Assembly: GCA_026874595.1 (NCBI GenBank)
Contig: CM049322.1
Location: 45,875,340-45,939,339 of the forward strand
DNA: 64,000 bases
Direction: 5' to 3'
From: Sipunculus nudus
Taxonomy: Eukaryota; Annelida; Sipuncula; Golfingiida; Sipunculidae
Shown in pieces: positions 46,840-59,799 of this stretch; the stretch's first letter is position 1; every line of letters starts with the position of its first letter. A program made the position numbers and the translations under genes. Below the pieces are notes generated by a model. That model was not told where the DNA came from and searched no databases. It saw nothing but the letters and a program-made list of their open reading frames with translations.

Positions 46840-48070
46840 TGAGCCTATACTTTGATTTTAGGGATTTGAACTTTGAATAAACTTGGACATACTAGTGGTA
46901 TGTGGTGTATTTTTTTACACCATAACAACTGAAGATTTAGTCACACATTTTAGGGATAGGGTGAATTATAATGATCATAACTCCATAACTATTTAATCAA
47001 GAATAACAAAATACCAAGCAAATTGTTGCATTTATCACGCCCGTTCAGATGATATATAAAATATGCACATATCTTGTCAATATCGAGGTCAACAGGGGTC
47101 AAAAGGTCATGAGATTTTCTTATGCCCAAAATCTAGAAACTGACGACTCATTTTTCCTGTGCATGGCGGGATTAGATACAAGGGTCAATTTATGGCCTGA
47201 TATGGGTTTATATTACACACTTGGAATGCTATGGCTTACACGTGTGCATGGATTACTCAAAATAAAAGCACCTGAACAAAATACGTTGGTGCTATATTAA
47301 GGATTTTGTGAGAAACGGCATATTAGGGGTAGGGGAAATTGAAATGACCATAAGTATATGAATGTTTTACCTAAGTACCCAACATATTGTTGCATTGGCA
47401 CTGCCGGTTAAGATAATATATAAACTATGCAAATAAGGCCTATAAAGAGGTCAGGAGGGGTCAATTGGACCTGACATTTTAATCTCGGACAAAATAGACT
47501 CAATTAGTCTGTATGGCCAAATTAGATCAAACGATAAAATAATAACCTGGAATAGGTTTGAACTATATTTTCAGACAGTTCTGATTCACGTTTCCAAGGA
47601 TAACTCAAAATAAATGCACATGAACAAATGATATAAATATTAAAATTTTGAGAAAAGCCATTTTAGGGTTAGGGCATAAAATAATGACCATAATTCTATA
47701 GCTATTTATCTAGGACAATGATTATCGGTCGAATGGCATGTTAAAAAATATGATATATAACATATAAAAACAGGTTAATGTTGAGGTCAGCAAGGGTCAA
47801 AAGGTCATGAGATTTTCGTCTCGGTCAAAATCTAATAGCTAGAGACTACTCAATGCCCCTCGAAGTATGTAGATAGATTAAAAAGTAAAATTATGGACCG
47901 AAATCGGTTTGTAACATACATTCAGAGTAATATATATTTTGCTAAGCTTATTCTGATGATAAAAATATACAAGTTTAGTATGTATTGAGGTAAGCATGTG
48001 TCAAAGGTAATGATACATTCACCTTGAGCAAACCTAGAAAGTAGTGGTTCATCAAAACTTTGTATGTTGA
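46840..48070 (+). repeat. About 365-bp satellite, three units (second array)
   Basis: Duplicate of the 19,880-21,130 array, with unit starts TTAGGGATAGGG near 46,950, TTAGGGGTAGGGG near 47,324 and TTAGGGTTAGGG near 47,674. Confidence 0.75.
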
Positions 48071-48639
48071 AACAGATCAAAGGGATATATGTATATATAT
48101 ATATATACATATATAGCAGGTACTAGCATAAAATAACGTTGTTTTAGTCAGGTGTAGGTATATCAGCAGGCCTTTGACTGGTGTTTTGCAGTTCTTTTTT
48201 TTTAAAAAAACTAACTAAACTGTAGGTCAGTTTCGCTCAGTTTCGGGGGAGAGACAAGGTGGTGCATATGTTCTCTATATAACTGCAAAACTCTTTTCGG
48301 TGATACATTTCAGCTATTTCACTAGCCCATCAAATGGCCAGCTAAATTAATATGAGAACCAACTACAGTTCATCACCTGATTTTGACAGCCAATGTTGTA
48401 GAAGGTTCTTGTTGATGCAAAATGAAACAAAATTATTTGCCTTTTTTTCGCTATTTTAGTGGCCAGCTATTAAAAATGATGTTCGCCTTTGAACTTTAAT
48501 TTGTTACAAAGTGTTAACATCGAAAATGCGATAAAATACACTTTCAGGAAACTGTAACTGATTTGTTCAGTCACGGGGTGCACACAACATGTGATGACAT
48601 TCGACTAAGTTAATATTCTTCATTTTTGTCATTGTGGAC

Positions 48640-49860
48640 TCTCAATCATTTCCTTTCATTTGAAATGTAAAACATTGGTCAAAAGTCTGTTGATGCACAC
48701 ATCTGTCTACTAATACAATGTTTTATGAGCAATAACATGGTATGGTGGACATTCTACTAATACAATGTTTTATGAGCAATAACATGGTATGGAAGACATT
48801 TTAAAGAGAAGATCATTCTGCACTGCCAAATTGGTTACAATTTTAAATCGATTGCACATTATACGGCCACTAAGTTATTCTGTTAAAATCCAAAATGTGT
48901 TAATAAGATCAGTGGGTATCAAAACGTTTTGTTTTATTAAGTTATGCTGAGGACCATTACGCGCCAATTAGGTCTCCATCTTATTGAAAATACAGTTCCC
49001 TTGAGCTAGGCATGCAAGTCAATAGAGTAGACCATCCATGAATCAGCCACAATACTAATTCCGTTACTTGAACTGCAATAAGTTTACAATAAATTATTCA
49101 GAGTTACCGTATTCATACTGGAACATTCAATGTTCCGGTATTTAACATCTATACAATTCTTTACTTGAGATTATGTGACGACAAAAAATATAATGAAAGG
49201 AAATTCATTTACCGCCCGGAAGGCGTCATAATAAGCGCCATTTTTGTAAATATTTTTTTAACAAAAAAACGGAAAATATCAGTCATAGGCCACCTGCGAC
49301 TGACGCTTGATTATTAAAACAACTTTGTTGAAAGCAATAACCTGTTATATGTGGACCTTAGAGAAAAGATATCGTGACTAGTTTGGATTTTACAAAGCAC
49401 GATCTCATGCACTCATTTTCTTAACATTTAAAATGTGTTGAAGGACACTTAAGGACACCGAAAAAGAAAAATACTTTCGTTTAGCCCAGGGGAGTTCATA
49501 AGCCCCTTATAAATCAACCTCTAAGCTATTGCCAGCATACAAAGTACAGATGAATCACTACTCTCTATATAGCTATAGTTTTTTCCCCAAGGCAAACATT
49601 CCATGGCCGTTTGACCCCTGCTGACATCAGTAATGATATAATACTTCATATATCTCACACACATAAATAATATTTCATATATCAGCTAAACTGGCATGAC
49701 AAATCAAAAACAAATTTTTAATGGGCACATTATTCATTTATGTCATATACTTTTGGAGTTAGGAATATTTTAATTAACCCGACAACTAACAAGTTGTTTC
49801 TAAAAATATTTAACGTTGCCCCACGTCAATGTCGTTTGATAACGTTTATTTATTTTAAGT
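48640..49860. other. Spacer present only in this module
   Basis: Absent from the module around 21.7 kb (deleted there). Contains a 47-bp tandem duplication (48,707-48,753 and 48,754-48,797, CTACTAATACAATG...). No coding frame or known repeat otherwise. Confidence 0.5.
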
Positions 49861-49869
49861 TATCCTTAA

Positions 49870-51610
49870 ACATACATGATCAAGAACCTGTTCCAGGCCA
49901 TATTTTGATATATTGATCTATATTCAACACACAGAATAATAATGATTCGCTGGTTTCCTATATTTTCGCCCAGGGTAAAAGTCATGACCTTTATCCCTAC
50001 CCCTAATATGCCGTTTCTCACAAAATCCTTAATATTGCACCAACCTCTTTGGATCAGGTGCTTTTGAGTAAACCTTGAACATGTGGTACAAAGCCACATC
50101 AGGCCATAAATAGATCATGAAATTTGATCTAACATTTCCATGCAGAGGAATAATGGGTGTCAGTTTCTAGATGTCTAGATTTTCGGCATGGGAAAAATCT
50201 CATTACCTTTTGACTCCTGTTATATATTATCTAAACGGACCTGGTAAATGCAAAAATTTGGTGGGTATTTTATTGTTTCTAGGTTAAACATTGATGGAGT
50301 TATTGTATTTTTAATATTTACCCTACACCTAATATGGAGTTTCTCACAAAATCCTTAATATTGCTCCAATGTCTTTAGTTCAGGGGCCTTTAATTTGGGT
50401 AATCCTTGCACATGGGTGAGCTTAAACATTCCAAGTGTGTGATATAAAGCCACATCAGGCCATAAATTGACCATTTGAACTAATTCCGCCATGCACAGAA
50501 ATAAAAATAATAATAATAAATAATATACAGTATTTATATAGCGCAAATTCTTCGATGGTCGGACTCTTAGCGCAATTCACACACATACCCACACCATTTC
50601 ATGTAAATCTACTCCCTGTGCCTGACCCAGAAAAAAAAGATGCATATTAATTATCAAAAGCTTGCCGAAAGAGATACGTTTTAAAATTAGTTTATAAATG
50701 AAACAAGAGTTGGAGATTTTCTAAGTGTAATGGGAAGTGAATTCCAAACTTTTGGGGCTATGAAACTGAAGGAACGGTCACCGATTTTCATAGTACACTT
50801 TGGTACTTTAAGAAGATTTCCGCCAGCCGAGGGCAGCGTACGCAAAGGCCGAAAGGTTATTATCTTTTCAGTCAAATATGATGGAAGTGAGTCATTTAAA
50901 CATCGGTAAACAAAAACAGCCATTTTGTATTGTATGAGGTACTTGACGGGAAGCCAATGGAGCTGTTTGAGCAGCGGGGTGACGTGGTCGGTCTTACTTT
51001 CTCAAGAATGAGACGCGCAGCATTATTCTGGACCATCTGTAGCCGCGAGACTTATTCTGCAGGTAACCCAGCAAGAACTGAATTACAGTAATCCAGGAGA
51101 TATATTACTGTGGCGCAAATGAGCCGACAGCACGCATTAATTGAGAGGAAACGCCGGATTGAAGCTATACGGCGGAGCTCGAGAAAGGCCGCACGACTAT
51201 ACTACTAATATAATCATGCACTGAAAGATTACGATCAATCTTTACACCTAGATAATTCACTGAATTTGAACAGGAACAGTGCAGCCCCCAATGCTAATGG
51301 ACTCACTGTCAGTCATTCATAGAAGGGGTTTAGATCCGACAGGCATAATTCCAGTCTTTTCAGTATTCAATTTAAGTTTTTTGCTGGTCATCTATGAGAG
51401 TATATTCTATGAGTCGACAGTTTCTAGATTTTGGGCATGGGGAAAATATCATTACCTTTTGACCACTGTTGACCTCAATATTAACCTTATTTGCAAATTC
51501 TAAATATCATCTGAACGGGCTTGATAAATGCAATAATTTGATGGATACTTTGTTATTATAAGCATTTTAATTTCTCCTTCCCCTACTCGTTTTATATGTG
51601 CTTATGTTTG
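49870..51610 (-). repeat. Satellite units in inverted orientation, split by a LINE fragment
   Basis: The minus-strand sequence matches the 365-bp satellite: CCCTACCCCTAATATG near 49,997 and CCCTACACCTAATATGG near 50,321, plus the continuation TTTCTAGATTTTGGGCATGG at about 51,421. The block between 50,505 and 51,410 is a foreign insertion. Together with 46,840-48,070 this makes a large inverted pair. Confidence 0.65.
50505..51410 (-). mobile_element. 3' fragment of a CR1/L2-like LINE
   Basis: The minus-strand frame at 50,923-50,687 encodes a segment with FVYRCLNDSLPSYLTE, RPLRTLPSAGG and APKVWNSLP, the hallmark C-terminal end of CR1/L2/Rex-type RT proteins. Just upstream another piece reads HVTPLLKQLHWLPVKYLIQYK. 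The 3' end carries GCGCTATATAAATAC, a tail shared by L2-type LINEs and their SINEs, then TTA-type microsatellite. 5'-truncated and decayed. Confidence 0.75.
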
Positions 51611-51616
51611 TAACAG

Positions 51617-52466
51617 GTTTCGTCATTTCTACTTGAAAAGCGCAACCCCAACTGAAGGGCACCTCGCTTTAGATCATCTCACTACAAACCCAAGGTTTAG
51701 TGCTAACCAGCAGTCTCATTTTGACCAACTTCCACCCTCCCATATCATTGTGGCTGAATACCTTATTCTTCGTCACGCCACCTTTGTTAAGTTCCTAAGA
51801 AAATCCTTAAATGTGGAATGGCTATTGGAAATAACTCGACAAATTGGAGTTGGTTTATGCCTATTTTCAATATATTCAACATCTGTCCTAAATGAAACAG
51901 ACTACGGAAAAGAAACTTAGAGGTGCAGGGGTCCAGATAGGGTTATTCCTGATGAAAAGGCCGATTCACACTTTCTTTTAAATCCAAAGTAATATCAAGT
52001 AAATAAACAAAAGGTAACCTAACGTATACATTACACATGTAGAATTTAAACATTATTTTTAGGCAAGCACGTTGACGCATTCTTGCTTATTATTATTTTT
52101 TGGTTTTTTTTTTTGCAAAAAAATACAATACCCACTTTAATATTCCACTCCTATAAAAGGAGAGATGAGAATATATTATTTCCTGATATGCGAAAGCGAC
52201 GGGTATCATTTTATCTATTAATACAATTTTTTAAAATCATACCAGGAGATAATACGAAAAATAAATTTGATCCTAACAAAGGAGTTTTGGAAACGAGCAT
52301 GTTATAATGCCTAGTATCATGGTGATTTTTGCAAGGCCAACACATCAAACATTAAGCAAAGTGCAGTGCATAGTATATTTTTTTGCAGGCTTCTATTAAC
52401 ACCTCTGTGACAAGACATACGGATCAGTCGCTGATTTCATCAACAGAGTTGTGTGCAACGTATCTG
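51617..52466 (+). pseudogene. Copy 6 (type B): exons 6-8 remnant
   Basis: Exon 6 (51,617-51,786) is open: WFRHFYLKSATPTEG..., with VAEYLILRHATF in place of [12 protein letters not shown], so the Asp position is Leu and the RDD is lost. Its GT donor has become TT. Exon 7 (51,901-51,989) has a one-base insertion giving a stop after seven codons and lacks the HDFFH part. Exon 8 (52,389-52,466) has TAA as its third complete codon, the same lesion as copy 3, so type B died before duplication. Exons 1-5 are absent. Confidence 0.8.
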
Positions 52467-52479
52467 GCAAATATAAATG

Positions 52480-54050
52480 TGCATCCAGTTTAAAAAAAAA
52501 GCATTTCTTTAATAGTCGAAATATGCGAAAGAAATTGTTTGTTTATTTTTTTCTTTAATATCTCATTTGTGTAAACCAGATATATCAAGTCTCAAGTAGT
52601 AGTTCAGATGTAGGGAAGTATATGGACTTGTTTTATTTTTGTTTTGAATAAAATGTGTTTCTGTATAATTCTTGAAATGACATGCTTGATCCAAAACAGG
52701 ATATACTTTACATATATTACGATTTGCAAGAGGGACAAAGTTATTGAGCGGAATAATTAATAAATGTTGCAACACTGAAATTTCATAACACTGACATGTT
52801 AGTCTGTTCGGTCTTCAGTCCTCAACATAATCGAGTTCGTGTGATATATATTTCTTATAATATGAATTTGTGTAAAAACATATATCATAAGTGGATTTAT
52901 GAATTGATAATTAAAGTTTGAGAATAGATATTTTATCATTTTGTTTTCTTTTATTGTATCTAGCAGCATATGTATCTGTTCCAACATTCATTTACAATAC
53001 AAAAGAATGGATTATGTGTGTGTTGTAATACAATTAAGTGTACTATTTTGAATCAGAAAAATGATGTGTGGTTTCAATGTTGTAATAAGGTAATCTATAA
53101 TGAAATGAGTAACATAAAATCATGAACCGTTGAAATCATGAATCATTGTTCCGTCCCTTTTCAGGATCGCCCATAATCATAAATAAAAAATAATTAAATA
53201 CCGTTTTGTATTACTGCTTTGTAATACCCATTGAAGATACAAGATAAATGATACTTTAAAAGTACTTTAGTCGGCCTACCCCTAAAGTTTGCACCTTGCG
53301 GGTGTTAACTCAAGGATATGCCCGATAACAGGATGCTTCACTCACAAACGAGTGCGCCTTTCTTGGTATCCTCAGTGGTATAACTAAGCAATGGGTTGAT
53401 GACATATCATAGACCTGTAAGCGCTTTAGTTCCCGGGCCTGGTTAACACCAAGATATAAATAAAACAAAGGGCATGCTACCGCCCTGCCACGACATTCGG
53501 AAAGTGACCGAAATTTTGCAGATGTGAATTGTTTATATTAGGAAGGCACAAAAAAAGAGTCAGTTACCAAAACTTAACAAATTTGTAAAAAAGGTATAAA
53601 CGTAACCACACATCCTTTTTTCAAACAAACGCAAAAACCCAACCGATGAAATAAGGCACCGAGCTAAAATAAATTCCATTCAAACTTTTTTACACTAATA
53701 AACTACTGAACTGCATATGCACAATGTCCTTAGCGGAACCAATGTCGTTTTGTTATGTATTGCACAGAGTTGTTTTTCTTTCTTACTTGTAAGGACAAAA
53801 CTGTCGCTTACTGTTACCTGCTTGAATATGTGTGATCAACAGCAGCGCCGTTTAATATTGCCTATCCTTACGAGGCTTTGTATGATTGGTCAGATTCTCC
53901 AAAAAGTCTACCATCGCAAAACGTTTGAGCTAAATATAATTTTCGCCTTATTCATTCAATTGCCTTAATTATAATTGAAAATATCTACATACAACCACAT
54001 GCGCTTCTGGGGGAACTAATGAATATGAATGTCAATCCATTCATTATACG
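52480..54050. other. Intergenic, duplicated flank
   Basis: Aligns with 22,290-24,460 minus a deletion of about 440 bp around 53,680. Contains a SINE body at 53,270-53,460. No gene. Confidence 0.5.
53270..53460 (+). mobile_element. SINE body fragment (duplicate)
   Basis: GTCGGCCTACCCC, TTCACTCACAAACGAGTGCG, GGGCCTGGTTAACACC; the same insertion as at 23,090. Confidence 0.7.
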
Positions 54051-54059
54051 CTGCATAGT

Positions 54060-54290
54060 TTTTGTAACAAAGAGAGGCCATTTGTAATGTTAAATAATGT
54101 AAGTTCAAGAGCTATTCAGATTAATACAGGAGTTCCTCAGGAATGTGTTCTTTCGCCCACTTTATTTATCTTGTACACTAGAGACTGGAGACTTATATAA
54201 CACCTTAGGGTCGGAAAAAAAGTTAAAATCCAATGCCGAACACCAAGATACATTTATTCGGACCTGCTAGCATCAGAATTCTGAAGGATG
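54060..54290 (+). mobile_element. Fossil LINE reverse-transcriptase fragment (duplicate)
   Basis: Frame around 54,112-54,185 reads QINTGVPQECVLSPTLFILY, the RT motif 'GVPQG.VLSP.LF.LY' with Gly replaced by Glu. Better preserved than the copy at 24,470. Confidence 0.7.
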
Positions 54291-54543
54291 TAAAAGCTGC
54301 TGTGATTTAATGTGAAATATTCTTATATCCACTTATTCATTAATATATTTATTTTAGGCTTAGGATAGATCCTATGTATATGTAAAGTCTGTGATTTGCT
54401 TTTACTTATGTGTGATTATGTATACATTTATATTTCTTTTGTTATTCTTAGTTGCATGTACAATAACTGTGCTGTGCTTATTACCTCTGCTGTAAATGAT
54501 TGCAATCACTATGTCATACCTGCGAAAAAAGGCTTATCTTATA

Positions 54544-54545
<2 letters not shown>

Positions 54546-54585
<40 letters not shown>
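54546..54585. repeat. (TA)n microsatellite
   Basis: TA run upstream of copy 7. Confidence 0.9.
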
Positions 54586-54587
<2 letters not shown>

Positions 54588-55014
54588 CATAACACTCAAG
54601 AGGGGGTTGGGTGTCGCTAAAGCAAGGTCTCTGCTCAACCGAGCTTGAAACCTGAATAAATATAGATATTTGCGCTATAAAGAGTTCCTTATTGATTTCT
54701 TTATCGTGCTTATATACCGTTCAAAATAATATCAGAGGTTGAGTAATCATAATATGTTAATTAAATAATCAAAGTCACTTAGATAAGAGGTTCCTCGCAT
54801 ATTTTCTAAAAATATTTTAATAAATATATTATAAATATATTTAAATAATATATTATGTTCAGACACATATTGGTACAAACATACGTATAAATGTTGCCCT
54901 ACACTTTACATACTGTCAACACTGAAATGAGGTTATCGGCAATACCATTTATTGCACAAACATTGCGACAGCAATGAAACAGATACTTTGACCGTACACC
55001 TCGTACACGTTTGC

Positions 55015-55310
55015 GTGTAGTCAGATAAAGTGAAGCTGTGACGTGGCCAGCAAGCGGTCGTTGTAGTACCGTATTTCACTTGTTCACTTGTATTTTCACT
55101 TTTACGAGTCAAGAAACAGGAACGTATTAACCATTAATACACAATTTAAAGTTGGAGGTACAGGTGTAAAACACTTGAAGTGTATTATAAGGGCAGGCAA
55201 GTGGCACGAAACTGACGTCAAGTGATAGTTATCTTTGTAATTTTGTAGGACTCTGTATTCATATTCGATGTCAGGTGGTCGAATGTTCCCTCCACAAAGA
55301 CCGTCCAGCC
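55015..55310 (+). promoter_or_regulatory. Proximal promoter of copy 7
   Basis: AGATAAAGTGAAGCTGTGACGTGG: both the TATA-like element and the E-box (CACGTG to GACGTG, about 55,040-55,045) carry one change relative to the other copies. The following AGCAAGCGGTCGTTGTAGTACCG is kept. Confidence 0.45.
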
Positions 55311-57532
55311 ATGGCTACAGATAAATACTCAACCTTTAATGGTTATAGAAGTATAAGTATAGTATTTTAGAAAAGCATACAAATCCTATGTTATTGTATA
55401 AGTGCACTTTATTCGAATGATTAATTACGTTTTACCCCTGAATTATAGCTAAAACTTGGTACGATTAAGCTTATATTTTAAAATATTCTATTGTTCATCT
55501 ATATGTTAAATATGTACAATCTGTAACACAGTTTTCCTTTTTAACTCAAGATGTGCCCTGGCTGATTTCTAGGGTCCTTACTATGGAGTATAAGTGCAAT
55601 TCCGAGTTCAGAACCCTGGAGTCCGAATCAGAGTCCGAAAACAAGTGGACTCGAGTCCAGATTTTTTAGCCCAATTGCGGAGTCAATTCATATAAAACTG
55701 ATATACCATATATCTGTGGAAATATTCTAACACAGACGGAGGAAACATAGATGAACAAATAATTTGTTACGGTCGGCCCCAACCCAGGGTGAGCGCTCTG
55801 CAGGCTTTATGGGAAGGCCGTGCCCAACGGCCGTGTTTCACTCACAAACGAGTGCGCCTTTCGGGGGCTCCTCGGTGGTATGACCCAGCAATGGGGACGA
55901 TTACACACCCAGGGCCCGCAGGTGCACTAGTCACCGGGCCTGGTTAACGCCAGGATATAAAATGAGAGGAAGCGTGTGATACTGTAGTATAGTTAAGTAA
56001 GCATTAAAAAATGGAGGCGGTTACCTCCACCATAAAAATATTTAAAGAAAAAAAGTAATTTGTTCAACAGGGTATGAATAATATATATTTTAATTGAAAG
56101 CGAGATAAATAGGATGCTGCGAAGTAAACGATATAATAAGGAAATTAAATTTGAACATAACTGTGCATTTTAGGGATTATAAATAACTATTCTGTCATAT
56201 CAAAACCAACGGAATAAGGGATGCAAAAAATTGAATGATAAACTCATATAATATTGACCCCTATAACTGTCAAGAGGCGGCGCCAAACTAGAATTAGTTT
56301 CATTATTTTTAGATAGAATTCCTATCCGAGTGTATAAACCAGAAAACGTAAGACCTGATCCAGCCATCTTGGTCTACTTTCATGGGAATGGAATGGTTCT
56401 GGGCTCCATCGAGGCTTCTGATGTTTGCTGTAAAATGTTGGCAGAGTAAGAAATATATCATTATTCATTACTATGGAAGAGGCATGTCTTAACGTCGCTC
56501 CCTATACCTGGTGTTTACGGAAGGTGGTTTGAGAGATATTTTATTAATGAATAAAAGCAAAAGGACATACTTCATATAATCTATTTACGACTTATTTACA
56601 TGAATTTATTACATGTAAATATTTCAGTCGCTGCCAATGTTTCAATGTGGGTGTAGTGTACCGTCTGGCACCAGAGCATCCGTTACTGGCGGGGTTAGAG
56701 GACTGTGAAAACGCTGCCCAATGGATACTGAAAAAAAAAACGGATATTGGTATAATTATTCTGATAATTATATCATTGAAACGAAATATATAAATACTTT
56801 ATTATATCGTTCTTCCATCTTAATATAAACATGCTTGTTAAGGTACATATTATATATACATATAAAATAAATGGCGGATCAAAGGATAGCGTAGTGGGAG
56901 TAAGCGGGGACGGTGGGGGAGGAAAGGCGGCGTCATTGTGCCCCCACTATAGACCGGGACTCCGGTTTCAGGTAAAAATGTCTCCCCTCAATGTGCCCCT
57001 GGGTATTTCAGAGAAAATTATTTGAAGCAAATGAACTAATTGTTTTTATAGGTGTTGATATACCCAAGCACAGATGAACGTCTCTCATTTCCCTCCTGCA
57101 ATGAATATAACAAAAATGACATGTTTCGTCAGCTTGTTATATTTCTCTTCAACAAAGTAGCTGTAAAAAGACAAAAGCAGAAAGAGGCCTTGTTTAGCTT
57201 TGTATGTTATATGTCACTACAGTCTAAATATATTATGGTTTGGGCTGCCAGTATACCCGTCAAGATAGAATGAACTAATGCCTTAAAGTTTGATGTATGC
57301 TAATAACCTTGGCCAAAAATGTAGTTATGAGAGGGTATGATAATAAATGGCAATACCACTCCCACGTGATACCCTGTTATGTTTATTATCTTATTATATA
57401 TATCGGAAAAAAGAAAATATGGAACGTTGTCTTAACATGAAGCAGAGTACGAGAAGAAACTGAAAGCTGCAGGGATCCCAACAGAGTTGGTCCTAATGAA
57501 GGGGGCGATGCACGATTTCTTTCACATTCCAG
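55311..57532 (+). pseudogene. Copy 7 (type C): hydrolase-like pseudogene, three deletions
   Basis: Exon 1 stops after 32 nt (55,311-55,342, MATDKYSTFNG) at a deletion that takes its 3' part and the start of intron 1. Exon 2 (56,313-56,445) is intact and reads HGNG. Exon 3 (56,628-56,749) is intact with [10 protein letters not shown]. Exon 4 (56,874-56,971) reads SGDGGGG, but its acceptor AG has been deleted (ATG precedes it). Exon 5 starts at 57,052 and breaks off near 57,113, joining sequence that in copy 4 lies beyond exon 6. Exon 7 (57,446-57,532) is intact. Exon 8 is absent, apparently displaced around the SINE at 59,480. It shares the type C character GDGGGG with copy 4 but carries different lesions, so the two died independently. 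Confidence 0.85.
55775..56035 (+). mobile_element. SINE with best-preserved body
   Basis: GGTCGGCCCCAACCCAGGGT, GAGCGCTCTGCAGGC, CACAAACGAGTGCGCC, GGGCCTGGTTAACGCCAGG, then the 3' palindrome GGAGGCGGTTACCTCC (56,012-56,027). The tRNA head is missing. It is in intron 1 of copy 7 and absent at the matching place in copy 4, so it inserted after duplication. Confidence 0.8.
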
Positions 57533-57601
57533 GTATTACCATGTTTACGAACCATTTTTGACCAAAACTTACACAATACACATTAACCAGTTTAAATCTT
57601 A

Positions 57602-59146
57602 TTGTCTGTCTGAACCACCTGCACACACACTCACTCAAGGTACACAGTAATAACGGAGAGAAGCATATAAAATAACGTATGTTTAATGCGTTTACCCTAG
57701 CTATTACAATTGAAGTATGAAATCTAAATTCGAAAACACGAGATTTGTTGGAAACCCTTTGAGCGGCCACACGATCCGCTGCACTCTGACGTCATTGCCC
57801 AGACTACCTATTCTTCTGTGCTTAAGTCCTATGTCCTCACCAGTCACAGCCTGGACCAGTCGTATCTCGCGTCCTCTCGTCTCTGACGAACCTCACTCTC
57901 CCGCCGGCCACACTCGTGCTCCCTCTCTCGGTCTCGTTCGCGAACCCTGCGTCAACCATGCGTTTTTTTTCGATGCTGGTGTGCGTCTCACCAGTTTTCC
58001 ATCATCCCGGGATTTTCGCTACTCCGTCAGCCGGACATGTAGTACACCTACTCTGCGCCCGTGCACTTTTGGTCTCGCCGATAAGGTCTCACCCGGCGTA
58101 GAAAAAACTATCAGGAAAAAAATGCAGAAAATATTCAAAACTTCTATAGCCATGTCAAATACCACGGCACGTATTCCATGAGGACTTACTTCGTAGAAAG
58201 GTTCCTATATCGGGAACGTTATCCCATACTCGTGGGCTTATACCCGTTATACACAGTTTAAAGTCAAACATCCATAATACGTTTTACCAGCGCTGCACGC
58301 GCCAAACGAAATAATATTGGCACTGTTGTCTGTGATGCCCTAACTGTAGGTAGCATTATTAACAATACTAGCGATAACTCATGTTTCAACATAAAAACCC
58401 TGTAGTTCCCTTACAATTATGATCCGTGCATGGAGAGCACGTTACGGATTTTTTTCTGACAGCACCGACTAAAACTGCTCACCAAAATATTTAAGCTGCC
58501 TTCTTCTGGATAAAACAATACCATTAAAGTTTAGCCTCTCAATACTACTGTACACTGGCGCTTACATATACATTTACTCTACATAACATTAAGCTAACCA
58601 TTTTTAAATAAAGTCTATAACAAGTCCCCATATAACATGTCTGATGAATGTATTGAGAATCTGTGTTCATATTGTGAGTTAAGACAAGCTATCTAGAGTT
58701 ACATTTACAAGGAAGTAGCAAGGGAGAACAACTTACGGGTCTTCAACCCTTACCGTTTGATGACACTCGGATTTGCTGCTTCTGCTGGAGATCCCTTCTC
58801 TTTGGTTGCTGTGGACCGAGTGTATAGGACCAAAGCCTTGGAGTCCCTTTTATCCCGGACCCTGCTGTTAGGTACTTAATATTCATATGATGCAAGAATA
58901 ACAATAAGTAAACAATACGAAAAGTGCTTTGGAGCCCTATGAATATTCATTATCTTAGACACGCCAGTTAAACCGTTTACACACATGTCGTGACCCTATC
59001 ATCTCTTAACTGGTGACCTATGAACTTACTGACCCGAGCGATTAGTCTCAGGTGGTAACAAAAGTATACCTACAAACGGAGGCGATCTTTTTTACAATAT
59101 GCGCCTACTCGACCAGAACGGCGAAAACAAGCGAGTGACATGAGCC
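57602..59146 (+). repeat. Repeat R1, fullest copy
   Basis: From TGTCTGAACCACCTGCAC to CCAGAACGGCGAAAACAAGCG. Homologous to 14,391-15,760 over its whole length, but here it lies after exon 7 of a type C gene instead of in intron 5 of a type A gene. The GC-rich middle (57,770-58,110) opens by chance in two frames (154 and 61 codons); no domain is recognisable in them. Confidence 0.6.
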
Positions 59147-59479
59147 TCTGTGTATTTATGGGTAATTTTGTTTGGGGAAATTTTTAACGCGTCACATATT
59201 TAACCACGTTAACACCTTGTTTATTTATTTTGTTTTCTGAATAAATAAAATGAATAGCTTGATTTAAATTTCACTCCTATAAAAAGTAGAGACTGGGTAT
59301 ATTGTTTTTCTCATATACGAAGTTATGGGTATCATTTTATTTATTAATAACATTTTGTTAATCATGCAAGGACATCAGGAAAAAATGGATATTGTCAAGA
59401 CAAATGAGTTTTGGAAAAAATATGTAATAATGCCTAGTATTATGATTATTCGTGTAAGACCAACTCATCAAAGTCTAAG

Positions 59480-59690
59480 CATACAGCACAGGGATTGAGG
59501 CATAGAGATCGAGAGTTCAAATCTCAGCCGAGGAGCCGGGAAGGATGTGTTTCACTCTCACACAAGTACGCCTTCCGGGGTTTCTTCGGTGTTATAAATC
59601 AGCAATAGGTTGATCACACATCCTGGACCAGTAAGTGGGGTAGTCACAGGGCCTGGTTAACCCAACTTAAAAGATGAGAGAACCGCTAGC
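59480..59690 (+). mobile_element. SINE, unbroken (LINE-empty site)
   Basis: AGAGATCGAGAGTTCAAATC (B-box region), CAAGTACGCCTTCCGGGG, CACACATCCTGGACCAGTAA, CACAGGGCCTGGTTAACCC. This is the duplicate of the SINE that carries the LINE at 32,213-37,859, with an uninterrupted target at 59,656-59,666. Confidence 0.75.
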
Positions 59691-59799
59691 CACTGCCTCG
59701 ACACATAATTTGAAACTTGAAAGAATTTCTGCAGATAATTGTACAAATGTACAAATATATCGTTTCTTACAATAAATTACAATAGAAAACCTATATTAC

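Noticed and set aside
57717-58181. 154-codon frame
   Set aside because: Lies in the GC-rich core of repeat R1; related copies at 14.6 and 42.1 kb do not keep the frame open.
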